A program made the translations under genes and the position numbers. From Phascolarctobacterium sp. (GTDB taxonomy: Bacteria > Bacillota > Negativicutes > Acidaminococcales > Acidaminococcaceae), in assembly GCA_030531205.1 (NCBI GenBank), contig JAUNOC010000002.1, positions 124,001 to 188,000 of the forward strand: 64,000 bases of DNA, in the 5' to 3' direction. Shown here one piece after another: positions 1 to 8,812 of this stretch (its first letter is position 1; the number at the start of each line of letters is the position of its first letter). The notes under the pieces were generated by a model. That model had not been told where the DNA came from, did no database searches, and saw only the letters and a program-made list of their open reading frames with translations.

Positions 1-685
1 GCATAGCGTTCTTAATCATCTCTCCACGCATATCAAGATAATGTTTCTTTTGCAGGGCATCCTTTATAGTGCTTATAAACTTGTTGAAATCCTGACCTTT
101 GTATTTTTCGTAGAGCAGGTTCAAGAGTTCCTTGTTCAACCACTCCGGTACGGTGAACTGCATATTCTGTGTCAAAAAGCAAAGTGCCATCTCCGGGCTT
201 GGTTCAACCGTGTCACCATTATGCAAAAAGAGTTCCTGTGTTTCGTTACGCAAAAGATGCAGGGCATATTGTACCCTTGTTTTGGCATCAAGATTGGCGG
301 CGGTCATGGTGTTATGAAAATTATCCAGCATAAGTTTTTTGTCCGCCGGCACATCTTCATAGTTCCGTTCCAAAACCTCAACCTCTAAATCCTTTAACCT
401 TCTCCAGGCACGCTTTAAGTCCTTGTCCGTCCAACGGTAGGGGAGATTAAGTATCTGGTGCAGAATACCGTTAATGTGGATAATATCAATGCGTTGCAGT
501 TTCAGACCTTTGGTGGTTTGCATACGGCTGATAAACTTTGCCGCCGCATCTTTTAACTTGCGCCGTTTTTGAAAACGCCTTTGATGTTCCTTGTAGTATT
601 CTCTTTTTTCCTTTAATTTTCCATCAGTTTTATTTTGTTCGTCATTTTCCTGATTTGTTATTTTTTCGTTCATAATTTCATCCAT
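1..685 (-). CDS. orphan highly charged protein, copy 1 (3' end outside window)
   Basis: The minus-strand frame is open from an ATG at 685 to the left edge. A strong Shine-Dalgarno (complement of 692-698) precedes the ATG. I do not recognise the family. The protein is about 80 percent identical by eye to the complete copy at 44678-45364; aligned to that copy, only about the last eight codons and the stop are cut off. It has a variable acidic/Asn-rich N-terminus (about 25 residues), then a Lys/Arg-rich stretch (residues 30-45), then a mostly helical charged body containing the motif FHNTMTAANLDAKTR. There is no signal peptide, membrane segment or cysteine cluster. A nucleic-acid-binding role is conceivable from the basic stretch but unproven. 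The gene has its own promoter and an unusual palindromic leader. Confidence 0.8.
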   Translation of the reverse strand, partial: MDEIMNEKITNQENDEQNKTDGKLKEKREYYKEHQRRFQKRRKLKDAAAKFISRMQTTKGLKLQRIDIIHINGILHQILNLPYRWTDKDLKRAWRRLKDLEVEVLERNYEDVPADKKLMLDNFHNTMTAANLDAKTRVQYALHLLRNETQELFLHNGDTVEPSPEMALCFLTQNMQFTVPEWLNKELLNLLYEKYKGQDFNKFISTIKDALQKKHYLDMRGEMIKNAM

Positions 686-722
686 GATTTTTCCCTCCAA
701 TTTGCGTTGAAAAATATGACAA

Positions 723-794
723 GTTTTTATATAAAAATCGGAGTTTTTATATAAAAACCGCCCCTATTTTATAGAATTTTCTTTTTTAAGTCAA
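723..794 (-). promoter_or_regulatory. promoter and doubled palindrome upstream of orphan gene copy 1
   Basis: Read on the minus strand, TTGACT (789-794) and TAAAAT (766-771) are separated by 17 bp, a good sigma-70-type promoter. The predicted transcription start falls near 759, exactly where two copies of the self-complementary word TTTTTATATAAAAA begin (744-757 and 724-737, 6 bp apart). About 45 bp upstream of the -35 box are nearly identical to the same position before copy 2 at 45364. The doubled palindrome could be an operator or a 5' mRNA structure. Confidence 0.6.
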
Positions 795-884
795 GAGTTT
801 CAATGAATACAGATAATTTTTTTATGGATAAAATTATAGGTTCAGATTTAAGGTTACGGGGGAATGAGTAATTAGTAAATGCGC

Positions 885-1198
885 TAGAAAGTTTCTGTGA
901 TTAGAATTATGAATTAAGAATGCAAAATTAAGAATGATGGTAAATAGTTCCTGTGATTATAGCAGGGAGGTTTGAGGTTATGCGAAAGTCACATCCCCTT
1001 GATAGAGAATGTGGATTGCTGATAGGAACATAAGTGTGCAAGACGGATGAGTAGAAAAGTAGAGAGTTATGCTTGGTTATGTTTAGTAGCAGTTTCGGGT
1101 TTCCTACTAACCCCTGCTCATCCTGAGCAAGGAGAGGGTTAGTTCGCATTAAACGAACTTTTTGCTGACATCTGATACCTCAAACATGACACCTGTAA
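885..1198. repeat. composite heptad/core element, locus A (upstream of purE)
   Basis: This fills most of the gap between the orphan gene and purE. Two cores occur in tandem: GTTTCTGTGATTA at 891-903 and GTTCCTGTGATTA at 947-959. Between them is an array of 7-bp words of the GAATTAA type (about 905-939). The centre (960-1140) is hairpin-rich and contains TGGATTGCTGATAGGAACAT, closely matched at locus K (44449-44460). The right edge (1164-1197) is another 7-bp array; on the minus strand it reads as CAGGTGT-type words, as at 24469. I see no protein-coding content; a 73-codon minus-strand frame at 928-1149 is only a translation of the repeat. Confidence 0.7.
1141..1163 (+). terminator. terminator-like hairpin inside locus A
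   Basis: AGTTCG and CGAACT pair around a 7-nt loop and are followed by a run of T. The same arrangement, a GTTCGC stem followed by T, recurs at 25770 and 44568 inside other copies of the element, so it belongs to the repeat and is probably not a pur-specific signal. Confidence 0.45.
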
Positions 1199-1252
1199 TT
1201 CGTACTGATACGAAGATTTTTAGAAAATTGGTAAAATATATTCGTTTTCTTG

Positions 1253-1281
1253 TTGAGTTATGCCTTTTTTTTTAGTAAAAT
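1253..1281 (+). promoter_or_regulatory. putative promoter of the purine cluster
   Basis: TTGAGT (1253-1258) and TAAAAT (1276-1281) with 17-bp spacing lie 57 bp before the purE start. A short inverted repeat, TTCGTA-4-TACGAA (1199-1214), lies just upstream and could be a regulator site. I saw no purine riboswitch. Confidence 0.5.
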
Positions 1282-1338
1282 AAACATATAAGATAATTGG
1301 CTGTGGCTTTTGTTCATGGTCTTTTAGGGGAGGGTTTG

Positions 1339-1830
1339 ATGAAGGTTGCTATCATTATGGGCAGTAATTCCGATTGGCCGATTTTAGAGCCGGCGGAAAA
1401 GACCTTAAAAAGTTTTGGAGTTGAAGTGGAAGTTGTGGTTGCCAGCGCCCACCGTACTCCTGATTTGGTTCAAAAATTTGCTTCCACCGCCCGTGAACGG
1501 GGTGTGGAAGTTATTATTGCGGCGGCTGGTGCGGCGGCTCATTTGGGCGGTGTGGTAGCGGCTTATACTACTTTGCCAGTAATTGGTATTCCTATTAATG
1601 CAACTCCTTTGGCGGGTATGGATGCCTTGTTGAGTTTTGTGCAGATGCCATCCGGCGTGCCTGTGGCTACCATGGCGATTAACGGTGCCAAAAATGCGTC
1701 TTTGTTCGCTTTGCAGATTTTGGCTACGGGTCATAAAGAACTGGTTGAGAAACTTGCTTTGGACAGAGTTAAAATGCGTGAAGAGGTTGCGGCTAAGGCG
1801 GCCAAGTTAAAGGAAGTGCGTGGGGAATAA
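1339..1830 (+). CDS. purE: 5-(carboxyamino)imidazole ribonucleotide mutase PurE
   Basis: PurE makes 4-carboxy-AIR in de novo purine synthesis, in the cytosol. The N-terminal MGSNSDWP loop and the SAHRTPD motif typical of PurE are present, as is the conserved GIPINATPLAGMDALLS stretch. The 163-residue length is normal for a stand-alone bacterial PurE. An in-frame upstream start at 1297 exists, but the GGGAGGG ribosome site places initiation at the ATG at 1339. No purK or purC is in the window, so carboxylation and SAICAR synthesis must be encoded elsewhere. The stop overlaps the purF start by one base (TAATG), suggesting translational coupling. Confidence 0.95.
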   Translation: MKVAIIMGSNSDWPILEPAEKTLKSFGVEVEVVVASAHRTPDLVQKFASTARERGVEVIIAAAGAAAHLGGVVAAYTTLPVIGIPINATPLAGMDALLSFVQMPSGVPVATMAINGAKNASLFALQILATGHKELVEKLALDRVKMREEVAAKAAKLKEVRGE

Positions 1831-3242
1831 TGAAAGACGAGTGTGGTGTTTTTGGTATTTTTAATCCTAAAGTGAATGTTGCCCAATATACTTACTGGGG
1901 GCTTTTCAGTTTGCAGCATCGGGGTCAGCAGTCCGCCGGTATTTGCGTTGCGGACGGGAAAAAGATGCGTAGCAAAAAGGGCAAAGGTCTGGTGTCTGAG
2001 GTTTTTCACCAGGGATTTGATGATATGAGCGGACATTTGGCTGTGGGTCATGTCCTGTACAGTAACGAGGGTTTGGATCAGGAAATTAATATCCAGCCCC
2101 TTCGTGTTTTTTATGATGACGGTGATTTGGCTTTGGCCTGCAATGGTACGATTAATAATGCGGGTGAGTTGCGTCACAAATTGCAGAAGCAGGGGGTAAT
2201 TTTTAATACAACGGTTGACTGTGAAGTAATTATGCAGTTGATTGCCAAGAGCAAGAAGCGGACTTTGGAAGGCAGGGTTGCGGATGCTTTGATGCAGTTA
2301 AAGGGTGCTTTTGCGATTGTTTTGATTACGGATAATAAGTTGATTGCGGCACGCGACAGGTACGGGTTCCGTCCTCTTTGTTTGGGCAAGATGGCAAGCG
2401 GCTGGTGTGTTGCCAGCGAGAGTTGTGCTTTTGATTTGATTGGGGCGGAACTGGATACGGATGTGCAGCCCGGTGAAATGGTGGTCATTAACAGTTTGGA
2501 TGAGGGGCTAAAGAAAAAGTTGTGGTGTACGGCTATGCCAAAGAAATGTGCCCATTGTGTATTTGAATATGTGTATATCGCACGGAATGATTCTTTGCTT
2601 GACCATCAGCCGGTGTATGAGGCAAGGATGAATTTGGGCAGGCAACTTGCCCGAGAAACGAAGGGAAAATTTAAGGCGGATGTGGTAATTTCTGTGCCGG
2701 ACTCCGGTACTCCTGCGGCACATGGTTTTGCGATTGAGAGTGGTTTGCCTTTTATGGAGGGGCTGACGAAGAATCGTTATGTGGGTCGGACTTTTATTCA
2801 GCCAACTCAGGCACAGCGGTTGAACTCTGTGCGGTTGAAACTTAATCCTGTGCGGAGCGTGGTGAAGGGTAAATCTTTGGTTGTTGTTGATGATTCCATT
2901 GTGCGAGGTACAACCAGTGCCAAATTGATAAAATTGTTAAAGGCGGCGGGAGCGAAAGAGGTACACATGGTGATTACTTCTCCGCCGGTTATGGATTGTT
3001 GCTATTACGGCGTTGATACAAGGGACAAAAACACTTTGATTTCCACAAGGTATAATGTGGACGAGATTTGCAGGGAGATTGGGGCAGATACTTTGGATTA
3101 TATTTCTTTGCAGGGAATGAAGGAAGCGTGCAATGAGCAGAAAACCGGCGGTTTCTGCTGTGCTTGTTTTGATTCTAAATACCCGGACGGCAGTGACAAG
3201 GTTGCTGCGGCGGATCCGGTACCGTCTTGGTTGGAGGATTAA
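1830..3242 (+). CDS. purF: amidophosphoribosyltransferase PurF
   Basis: PurF carries out the first committed step of purine synthesis, making phosphoribosylamine from PRPP and glutamine. The sequence opens MKDECGVFG, so a four-residue propeptide probably precedes the nucleophilic Cys5 of the N-terminal glutaminase domain (about 5-230). The PRTase domain follows, with the PRPP loop VVVDDSIVRGTTS near residues 350-363. Cysteines in KKCAHC, MDCCYYG and GFCCACF match the [4Fe-4S]-binding, oxygen-sensitive Bacillus-type enzyme, in keeping with an anaerobe. At 470 residues it has the usual length. It starts on the last base of the purE stop. Confidence 0.97.
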   Translation: MKDECGVFGIFNPKVNVAQYTYWGLFSLQHRGQQSAGICVADGKKMRSKKGKGLVSEVFHQGFDDMSGHLAVGHVLYSNEGLDQEINIQPLRVFYDDGDLALACNGTINNAGELRHKLQKQGVIFNTTVDCEVIMQLIAKSKKRTLEGRVADALMQLKGAFAIVLITDNKLIAARDRYGFRPLCLGKMASGWCVASESCAFDLIGAELDTDVQPGEMVVINSLDEGLKKKLWCTAMPKKCAHCVFEYVYIARNDSLLDHQPVYEARMNLGRQLARETKGKFKADVVISVPDSGTPAAHGFAIESGLPFMEGLTKNRYVGRTFIQPTQAQRLNSVRLKLNPVRSVVKGKSLVVVDDSIVRGTTSAKLIKLLKAAGAKEVHMVITSPPVMDCCYYGVDTRDKNTLISTRYNVDEICREIGADTLDYISLQGMKEACNEQKTGGFCCACFDSKYPDGSDKVAAADPVPSWLED

Positions 3243-3244
3243 TT

Positions 3245-4303
3245 ATGGCTGATGAGAAGATTTTGACTTATGCGGATGCTGGTGTGGATATTGATGCCGG
3301 CAATAAGGCAGTGGAACTGATGAAGGATAGTGTGAAGTCCACTTACCGTCCTGAGGTTATTGGTGATTTGGGCGGTTTTGGGGGACTGTTTGCTCTTGAC
3401 CTTGCCAAGATTAAGGATCCGGTTTTGGTTTCCGGCACTGATGGTGTGGGGACAAAACTGAAACTGGCTTTTATGATGGACAAGCACGATACCATCGGTC
3501 AGGATGCGGTGGCTATGTGTGTGAACGATATTCTGGTGCAGGGGGCGGAACCCTTGTTTTTCCTTGATTATATTGCTGTTGACAAGGTGGACAGTCAAAA
3601 GGTGGCAGATATTGTTGCCGGTGTTGCCCGGGCCTGTAAGGAAAGCGGTTGTGCATTGATTGGTGGCGAAACAGCAGAAATGCGTGGTTTCTATGCTAAA
3701 GATGAATATGACATTGCTGGCTTCTGCGTGGGGGTGGTTGACAGGAGCAAGTTGATTACAGGTGCCAAAGTGCAGGCGGGTGATGAACTGATTGGTCTGC
3801 CTTCCAGCGGTGTGCACAGCAACGGTTTTTCTTTGGTTCGGAAGATTGTTTTTGACAAGATGGGCTATAATCTGAAATCTTATATTGCAGAGTTTGGCAA
3901 AAGTTTAGGTGAGGAGTTGCTGACTCCTACACGGCTTTATCCCAAGACCATTCTGCCCATGTTAAAACGGTTTAACATTCATGGGATGGTACATATTACG
4001 GGTGGCGGCTTCTATGATAATGTGCCGAGAGTGCTGCCGCCGGACTGCGATGCGGTGATTGATGCGGGTGCTTGGGAGATTCCTGTTGTATTCAAGAAAT
4101 TAAAGGAATGGGGAAATGTGCGGTGGGAAGAAATGTACCGTACCTTCAATATGGGTATTGGTATGATTATTGTGGCTGATGCTGATGAGGCACCATACGT
4201 AAGAAAATATCTGCAAAGTGCCGGTGAGGTATATTATGATTTGGGTAAGGTTGTACCAGGCAATAAGATGGCAGTTTTGAAAGGCGGGGTATTCGGTGAC
4301 TAA
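3245..4303 (+). CDS. purM: phosphoribosylformylglycinamidine cyclo-ligase PurM
   Basis: AIR synthetase (PurM) closes the imidazole ring of FGAM with ATP. Recognisable features are the N-terminal YADAGVDIDAGN motif, GTDGVGTKLKLA, and GGGFYDNVPRVLP in the C-terminal half. From the ATG at 3245, which has GGAGG just upstream, it is 352 residues, the normal length. A non-ATG frame extension to 3227 lies inside the purF end and is unlikely. It sits 2 bp after purF and overlaps purN by 8 bp, so purE-F-M-N looks like one translationally coupled unit. Confidence 0.97.
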   Translation: MADEKILTYADAGVDIDAGNKAVELMKDSVKSTYRPEVIGDLGGFGGLFALDLAKIKDPVLVSGTDGVGTKLKLAFMMDKHDTIGQDAVAMCVNDILVQGAEPLFFLDYIAVDKVDSQKVADIVAGVARACKESGCALIGGETAEMRGFYAKDEYDIAGFCVGVVDRSKLITGAKVQAGDELIGLPSSGVHSNGFSLVRKIVFDKMGYNLKSYIAEFGKSLGEELLTPTRLYPKTILPMLKRFNIHGMVHITGGGFYDNVPRVLPPDCDAVIDAGAWEIPVVFKKLKEWGNVRWEEMYRTFNMGIGMIIVADADEAPYVRKYLQSAGEVYYDLGKVVPGNKMAVLKGGVFGD

Positions 4304-4895
4304 GAAAGTCGGTGTGCTGGTCAGCGGCAGGGGCAGTAATTTGCAAGCCATTATTGATAAGATTGCAGAGGGAACTTTGCCTTTGAGCATTAGTGTTGTG
4401 ATTACAGATGTTCCCGGCGCTTTTGGTTTGGAGCGTGCCACTAAAGCGGGGATTAGAACCGTAACGGTGAACCGCAAAGAGTTTCAGGACAGGGCTGCTT
4501 TTGAGGAGCAGATTAATGCTGCACTTGGAGATGTGGACGGGGTTGTGCTTGCTGGGTTTATGCGGATTTTGAGTGCTGACTTTATCAATAGATGGTATCA
4601 TAAAATTATAAATATCCATCCTGCTCTGTTGCCCAGTTTCACCGGGTTACATGCGCAAAGGCAGGCGGTGGAATATGGTACGAAGCTGGCAGGTTGCACG
4701 GTGCATTTTGTAGATGCGGGAACTGATACGGGACCCATTATTTTGCAAAAGGTTGTGCCTGCGTATTTTGAGGATGACGAGGACTCTTTAGCTGCAAGAA
4801 TTTTGGAACAGGAGCATATTGCTTTGCCGGAAGCCTTGCAACTTTGGGCAGAGGACAGGTTAGAGATTGTGGGACGGAGAGTTAAAATTAATTAG
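4296..4895 (+). CDS. purN: phosphoribosylglycinamide formyltransferase PurN
   Basis: PurN transfers a formyl group from 10-formyl-THF to GAR. The catalytic triad is visible: Asn and His in INIHPALLPSF and Asp in VDAGTDTGPII. The start is GTG at 4296 inside the purM end (8-bp overlap), giving MTKKVGVLVSGRGSNLQAI, the expected N-terminus. At 199 residues it is normal. The TAG stop at 4893-4895 lies within the first word of a 7-bp repeat array (locus B), so the last residues (KIN) may have been set by the repeat. Confidence 0.96.
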   Translation: MTKKVGVLVSGRGSNLQAIIDKIAEGTLPLSISVVITDVPGAFGLERATKAGIRTVTVNRKEFQDRAAFEEQINAALGDVDGVVLAGFMRILSADFINRWYHKIINIHPALLPSFTGLHAQRQAVEYGTKLAGCTVHFVDAGTDTGPIILQKVVPAYFEDDEDSLAARILEQEHIALPEALQLWAEDRLEIVGRRVKIN

Positions 4896-5075
4896 CAATT
4901 AGTAATGAGTAATGTGTAATTATGGTGAAATGTTCCTGTGATTATATCAGGGAAGTCAGGATAGAGTGAACTTTTTCCGCCCCAGGCGTGGGGCGGGGGA
5001 CCAGTGACAGTTTTTCGGTGGCTGGTGGTGGGGTCGCTCTCTGCAATAAGAATAAATTCAAAAGAGCAAATTTGA
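4890..5075. repeat. composite heptad/core element, locus B (purN-purH gap)
   Basis: Five 7-bp units beginning with AAT (4890-4924; first two AATTAGC and AATTAGT) begin at the purN stop. The core GTTCCTGTGATTA follows at 4932-4944. The centre carries CCCCAGGCGTGGGG-type hairpins (4980-5000) and GGTGGTGGGG, a word shared with loci C and G. No clear right-hand core is visible; purH follows with its own ribosome site. Confidence 0.7.
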
Positions 5076-5113
5076 TAAATTGCTAATTGAATTAAAGGGG
5101 GGGAGAAAAAATT

Positions 5114-5695
5114 ATGAAAATTAAACGTGCATTGGTGTCCGTATCGGATAAGACCGGTGTTGTGGAACTGGCAAAGTTCTTGCATGAAAATGGAGTGGAA
5201 ATTGTTTCCACAGGCGGTACTATGAAAGCCATTAAGGATGCTGGGATTCCTGTAACTTATGTGAGTGATGTGACAGGTTTTCCGGAGATTATGGATGGCA
5301 GGGTAAAGACATTGAATCCTAAAATCCATGGTGCAATTTTAGCAGTTCGTGATAATCCTGAACACATGGCTGCTTTAAAAAAGCATAATATTACTCCTAT
5401 TGATTTGGTAGTAGTAAATCTTTATCCTTTCAAAGAAACTGTGGCAAAACCCGGTGTAACTGAAGCGGAATGTATTGAGAATATTGATATTGGCGGCCCT
5501 GCAATGGTGCGTGCTTCCGCCAAGAATTTCAAGGATGTAATCATTGTAACTTATCCAAGCCGTTATGCAGGACTGATGAAAATGTTGGCAGAAAAGGGCG
5601 ATGTGGATTATGCCACCCGCAGGGAATTGGCTTACGAGGCATTTGCACACACCCATGAGTATGATGGGATGATTGCGGAATACTTGAGAAAATAA
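5114..5695 (+). CDS. purH: IMP cyclohydrolase domain of PurH only (AICAR transformylase domain absent)
   Basis: The 193 residues match only the N-terminal IMP cyclohydrolase (MGS-like) half of bifunctional PurH. They include ALVSVSDKTGVVELAKFL, STGGT, GRVKTLNPKIHGAIL, VVNLYPF and ENIDIGGPAMVRASAKN. Standard PurH is about 510-530 residues; the AICAR formyltransferase part is missing. The next 240 bp hold a repeat element and no remnant of that domain. The frame ends cleanly with TAA at 5693-5695, which is also the start of the repeat array. Either the transformylase is a separate gene elsewhere, as in some Firmicutes, or the 3' part was lost. The ribosome site is a strong GGGGGG stretch. Confidence 0.93.
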   Translation: MKIKRALVSVSDKTGVVELAKFLHENGVEIVSTGGTMKAIKDAGIPVTYVSDVTGFPEIMDGRVKTLNPKIHGAILAVRDNPEHMAALKKHNITPIDLVVVNLYPFKETVAKPGVTEAECIENIDIGGPAMVRASAKNFKDVIIVTYPSRYAGLMKMLAEKGDVDYATRRELAYEAFAHTHEYDGMIAEYLRK

Positions 5696-5925
5696 TGCGA
5701 AATGCGTAATTCGCAATGCGTAATTACGGTAAGATGTTCCTGCGATTATATTGGGGTTTCGGGTGTGCGGGGTTATGCGAACTCTCGTCCGCCCATAAAG
5801 GGGCGGGGGACCGTCTAAAGGAACATAGAAGGATGGTGGTGGGGTGAGCAATTAGGTTGATATAATCAATGGAGCATATTTCCGCAATTTTTAATTTTTC
5901 GTTTTTCATTTTTAATTTCACTTGA
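5693..5925. repeat. composite heptad/core element, locus C (purH-purD gap)
   Basis: This copy shows both ends. The left array, TAATGCG and variants (5693-5725), begins with the purH stop codon. The left core is GTTCCTGCGATTA (5736-5748). The inverted right core, TAATCAATGGAGC, is at 5863-5875. The right array, TTAATTT/TTCATTT-type words (about 5880-5918), ends just before the purD ribosome site. The centre includes CCCATAAAGGGG, AAGGAACATAGAAGG and GGTGGGGTGAGCAATTAGG, also seen at locus G2. Confidence 0.8.
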
Positions 5926-5938
5926 GGAGTATAGGGTA

Positions 5939-7216
5939 ATGAAAGTTTTACTTATCGGCAGCGGTGGCCGTGAACATGCGCTGGCTTGGAAACTGAGTCA
6001 GGATACCACAGTGGAGCATATTTATTGTCTTCCCGGTAATCCCGGTATGAGTTCCGTGTCTAAATGTGAAAATGTACCTTTTGACATCAGCGACTTAAAT
6101 GGTCTGGCAGATTTTGCTGAACAGCATAAGGTGGATTTGACTGTTGTTGGTCCAGAGGCACCACTGGTAGCCGGTATTGCTGATGTATTTGTGGAAAGAA
6201 AATTAGCAGTTTTTGGCCCCAGCAAATTGGCGGCTCAGTTGGAAGGAAGCAAATCTTTCAGCAAGGAATTGATGGCAAAATATAATGTTCCTACCGCTTT
6301 TTTCAAAATCTGTAACACTTCTGCGGAAGCCAAGGCCTTCATCCGTACCAAGGGTGCTCCCATTGTAATTAAGGCGGACGGTTTGGCGGCAGGCAAGGGT
6401 GTAGTGGTTGCCATGACATTGGAGGAGGCCTTTGCTGCAGTGGATATGATGATGGGGGACAGGAAGTTTGGTGAGGCAGGAGCAAGAGTTGTAGTGGAAG
6501 AGTTTATGCCCGGTGAAGAGGCAAGTTTGCTGGCTTTCACAGATGGTAAAACTGTTGTGCCTATGATTGCCGCCCAAGACCATAAGCGGATTTATGATAA
6601 TGACAGAGGTCCGAATACAGGCGGTATGGGGGCTTATGCTCCGGCGCCGGTTGTGACGGAAGAGATAAAGCAAAAGGCAGTTGAAAAAATTTTGAAACCT
6701 GTTGTAGCTGCCATGCGGAATGAGGGGATGCCATATGTGGGATGCCTGTACGCAGGGCTGATGATTGCCAATGGTGAACCAAAGGTGGTGGAGTTTAACT
6801 GCCGTTTTGGTGACCCGGAAACCCAGGCGGTGTTACCTTTATTGGATGGTAATTTGGCAGAGATTATGCTTGCCTGTGCCGAGGGGACGCTGAAACCGGA
6901 AATGGTAAAATGGCATGATGGGGCGGCAGTTTGTGTGGTTATGGCATCCGGCGGGTATCCTGATGTTTTTGAAAAAGGCAAGAAAATTAAAGGGTTGAGG
7001 GATGTCAAAAAAGTGATGTCTGCCGAGGTTTTCCATGCAGGGACCAAGCAAAATGGTGAAGATGTAGTTTCCAATGGTGGCAGAGTTTTAGGTGTAACTG
7101 CTATGGGAAAAACCATCCGGGAGGCAAAAGATTCTGCTTATGAGGCAGTTGCATTAATTGACTTTGAGAAAAAATATTTTAGAAAAGATATTGCGTGGCG
7201 TGCATTAAAAGAGTAA
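5939..7216 (+). CDS. purD: phosphoribosylamine-glycine ligase PurD
   Basis: GAR synthetase (PurD) is an ATP-grasp enzyme joining glycine to phosphoribosylamine. The N-terminal VLLIGSGGREHALAWKL motif, the ATP-grasp section KADGLAAGKGVVVA (about residues 145-158) and the signature RGPNTGGMGAYAP are all present. Length is 425 residues, as expected. The ribosome site AGGAG (5926-5930) sits directly after the right-hand repeat array of locus C, so the element fills the gap without removing translation signals. Confidence 0.97.
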   Translation: MKVLLIGSGGREHALAWKLSQDTTVEHIYCLPGNPGMSSVSKCENVPFDISDLNGLADFAEQHKVDLTVVGPEAPLVAGIADVFVERKLAVFGPSKLAAQLEGSKSFSKELMAKYNVPTAFFKICNTSAEAKAFIRTKGAPIVIKADGLAAGKGVVVAMTLEEAFAAVDMMMGDRKFGEAGARVVVEEFMPGEEASLLAFTDGKTVVPMIAAQDHKRIYDNDRGPNTGGMGAYAPAPVVTEEIKQKAVEKILKPVVAAMRNEGMPYVGCLYAGLMIANGEPKVVEFNCRFGDPETQAVLPLLDGNLAEIMLACAEGTLKPEMVKWHDGAAVCVVMASGGYPDVFEKGKKIKGLRDVKKVMSAEVFHAGTKQNGEDVVSNGGRVLGVTAMGKTIREAKDSAYEAVALIDFEKKYFRKDIAWRALKE

Positions 7217-7253
7217 AATAGATGAAATATTTTTATTTGTAAGGAGATAAGAA

Positions 7254-8771
7254 ATGGCTTTTTATTACGATGAACCGGCCCGTACTTTTAATGAGTATCT
7301 TTTGGTGCCCGGTTACAGCAGTGAACAATGTATTCCTACCAATGTATCTTTGACAACATCATTGGTGAAATTCAAAAAGGGTGAGAAATGCCCTATTACA
7401 TTAAATATTCCTATGGTGTCTGCGATTATGCAGTCCGTCAGTGGTGAAAAATTGGCAGTGGCTCTCAGTAAAGAAGGTGGTATTTCCTTTATTTATGGAA
7501 GCCAGTCCATTGAGGATGAAGCCGCAATGGTGGCAAGGGTGAAGGCCCACAAAGCAGGTTTTGTACCTTCCGATTCCAATATTAGTCCTGAGGCAACTTT
7601 GGGCGATTTGTTGGACTTGAAGGCGAGAACAGGTCACAGCACTACTGCGGTTACTGTGGACGGAACTGCTCACAGTAAGTTGGTTGGTCTGGTTACCAGC
7701 CGTGATTATCGTCCCAGCCGTATGAGCCGTGATTTGAAAGTTAAGGAGTTTATGACTCCTGCGTCCAAATTGATTTATGCCAATAAGGATATTACTTTGC
7801 AACAGGCCAATGATATGCTTTTTGAGAAGAAGTTAAACACTTTGCCTGTGTTGGATGATGATGGCAGATTGTTGTATTTTGTATTCCGTAAGGATTACGC
7901 AACTCACAAGGAATATCCTTTGGAACTTTTGGATGCCAAAAAGCGTCATTTAGTTGGTGCCGGCATCAATACCCGTGACTATGCAGAGCGTGTTCCTGCT
8001 TTGGTTGAAGCAGGTGTGGATGTGCTTTGCATTGACAGCAGCGAGGGTTACAGCACATGGCAGGCTCAGACCTTGAAATGGATTCGTGACAAATATGGGG
8101 ACAGTGTTAAGGTTGGTGCAGGCAATGTGGTTGACGGAGAAGGGTTCCGTTTCCTGGCTGAAGCAGGGGCTGACTTCGTAAAGATTGGTATTGGCGGCGG
8201 TTCTATTTGTATTACCCGTGAGCAAAAGGGTATTGGACGTGGTCAGGCCACAGCGATAATTGATGTGGCAAGGGCACGGGATGAATACTACAAAGAAACA
8301 GGCATTTATGTTCCTATTTGCAGTGACGGCGGCATTGTATATGATTATCACATGACTTTGGCTTTGGCAATGGGGGCAGATTTCCTGATGCTGGGACGTT
8401 ATTTTGCCCGTTTTGATGAAAGCCCGACAAACAAAGTTATTATCAATGGTTCTTATATGAAGGAATATTGGGGCGAGGGCAGTGCCAGGGCAAGAAACTG
8501 GCAACGCTATGATTTAGGCGGAGCACAAAAACTGAGCTTTGAAGAGGGTGTAGACTCCTATGTTCCCTACGCCGGCAGTTTGAAGGACAATGTGAACATG
8601 ACTTTGAGCAAGATTCGCAGTACTATGTGCAACTGCGGTGCCCTGACTATTCCAGAGTTGCAACAGAAAGCAAAACTTACTTTGGTTTCTGCTACCAGTA
8701 TTGTGGAGGGCGGAGCTCACGATGTGGTGCTGAAAGACAGTGTGGCAACAACTGACAGATTTCCGAAATAA
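7254..8771 (+). CDS. guaB: IMP dehydrogenase
   Basis: It oxidises IMP to XMP with NAD, the entry to guanine nucleotides. The barrel carries the catalytic loop [13 protein letters not shown] (Cys is the nucleophile) and the mobile-flap region GAGSAR. A CBS-domain pair is inserted at about residues 110-215. At 505 residues and with [10 protein letters not shown] in place of the common GPGSICTTR, it belongs to a divergent IMPDH subgroup; close family members also fit this size. It is the last gene of the purine run and is followed by a strong hairpin terminator. Confidence 0.93.
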   Translation: MAFYYDEPARTFNEYLLVPGYSSEQCIPTNVSLTTSLVKFKKGEKCPITLNIPMVSAIMQSVSGEKLAVALSKEGGISFIYGSQSIEDEAAMVARVKAHKAGFVPSDSNISPEATLGDLLDLKARTGHSTTAVTVDGTAHSKLVGLVTSRDYRPSRMSRDLKVKEFMTPASKLIYANKDITLQQANDMLFEKKLNTLPVLDDDGRLLYFVFRKDYATHKEYPLELLDAKKRHLVGAGINTRDYAERVPALVEAGVDVLCIDSSEGYSTWQAQTLKWIRDKYGDSVKVGAGNVVDGEGFRFLAEAGADFVKIGIGGGSICITREQKGIGRGQATAIIDVARARDEYYKETGIYVPICSDGGIVYDYHMTLALAMGADFLMLGRYFARFDESPTNKVIINGSYMKEYWGEGSARARNWQRYDLGGAQKLSFEEGVDSYVPYAGSLKDNVNMTLSKIRSTMCNCGALTIPELQQKAKLTLVSATSIVEGGAHDVVLKDSVATTDRFPK

Positions 8772-8776
8772 AGTAT

Positions 8777-8807
8777 AAAAAACCTCGGCTTTGCCGAGGT
8801 TTTTTTA
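8777..8807. terminator. bidirectional terminator between guaB and the antiporter gene
   Basis: AACCTCGGC-TTT-GCCGAGGTT is flanked by A and T runs on both sides. It sits between the convergent ends of guaB (8771) and the minus-strand antiporter (8813), so it can serve both. Confidence 0.9.
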
Positions 8808-8812
8808 TGTCA

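Noticed and set aside
928-1149. 73-codon minus-strand frame
   Set aside because: It lies wholly in the repeat element at locus A, has no ribosome site and shares its sequence with other non-coding copies.
1141-1214. PurR box or purine riboswitch before purE
   Set aside because: The CGAAC-containing hairpin recurs at 25770 and 44569 away from purine genes, and no conserved riboswitch core was found.
4890-4924. CRISPR-like repetition
   Set aside because: Units are 7 bp, degenerate and directly adjacent, without spacers; no cas genes are present.
5696-5938. Remnant of the PurH transformylase domain
   Set aside because: All frames in the gap are accounted for by the repeat element and none resembles AICAR transformylase motifs.
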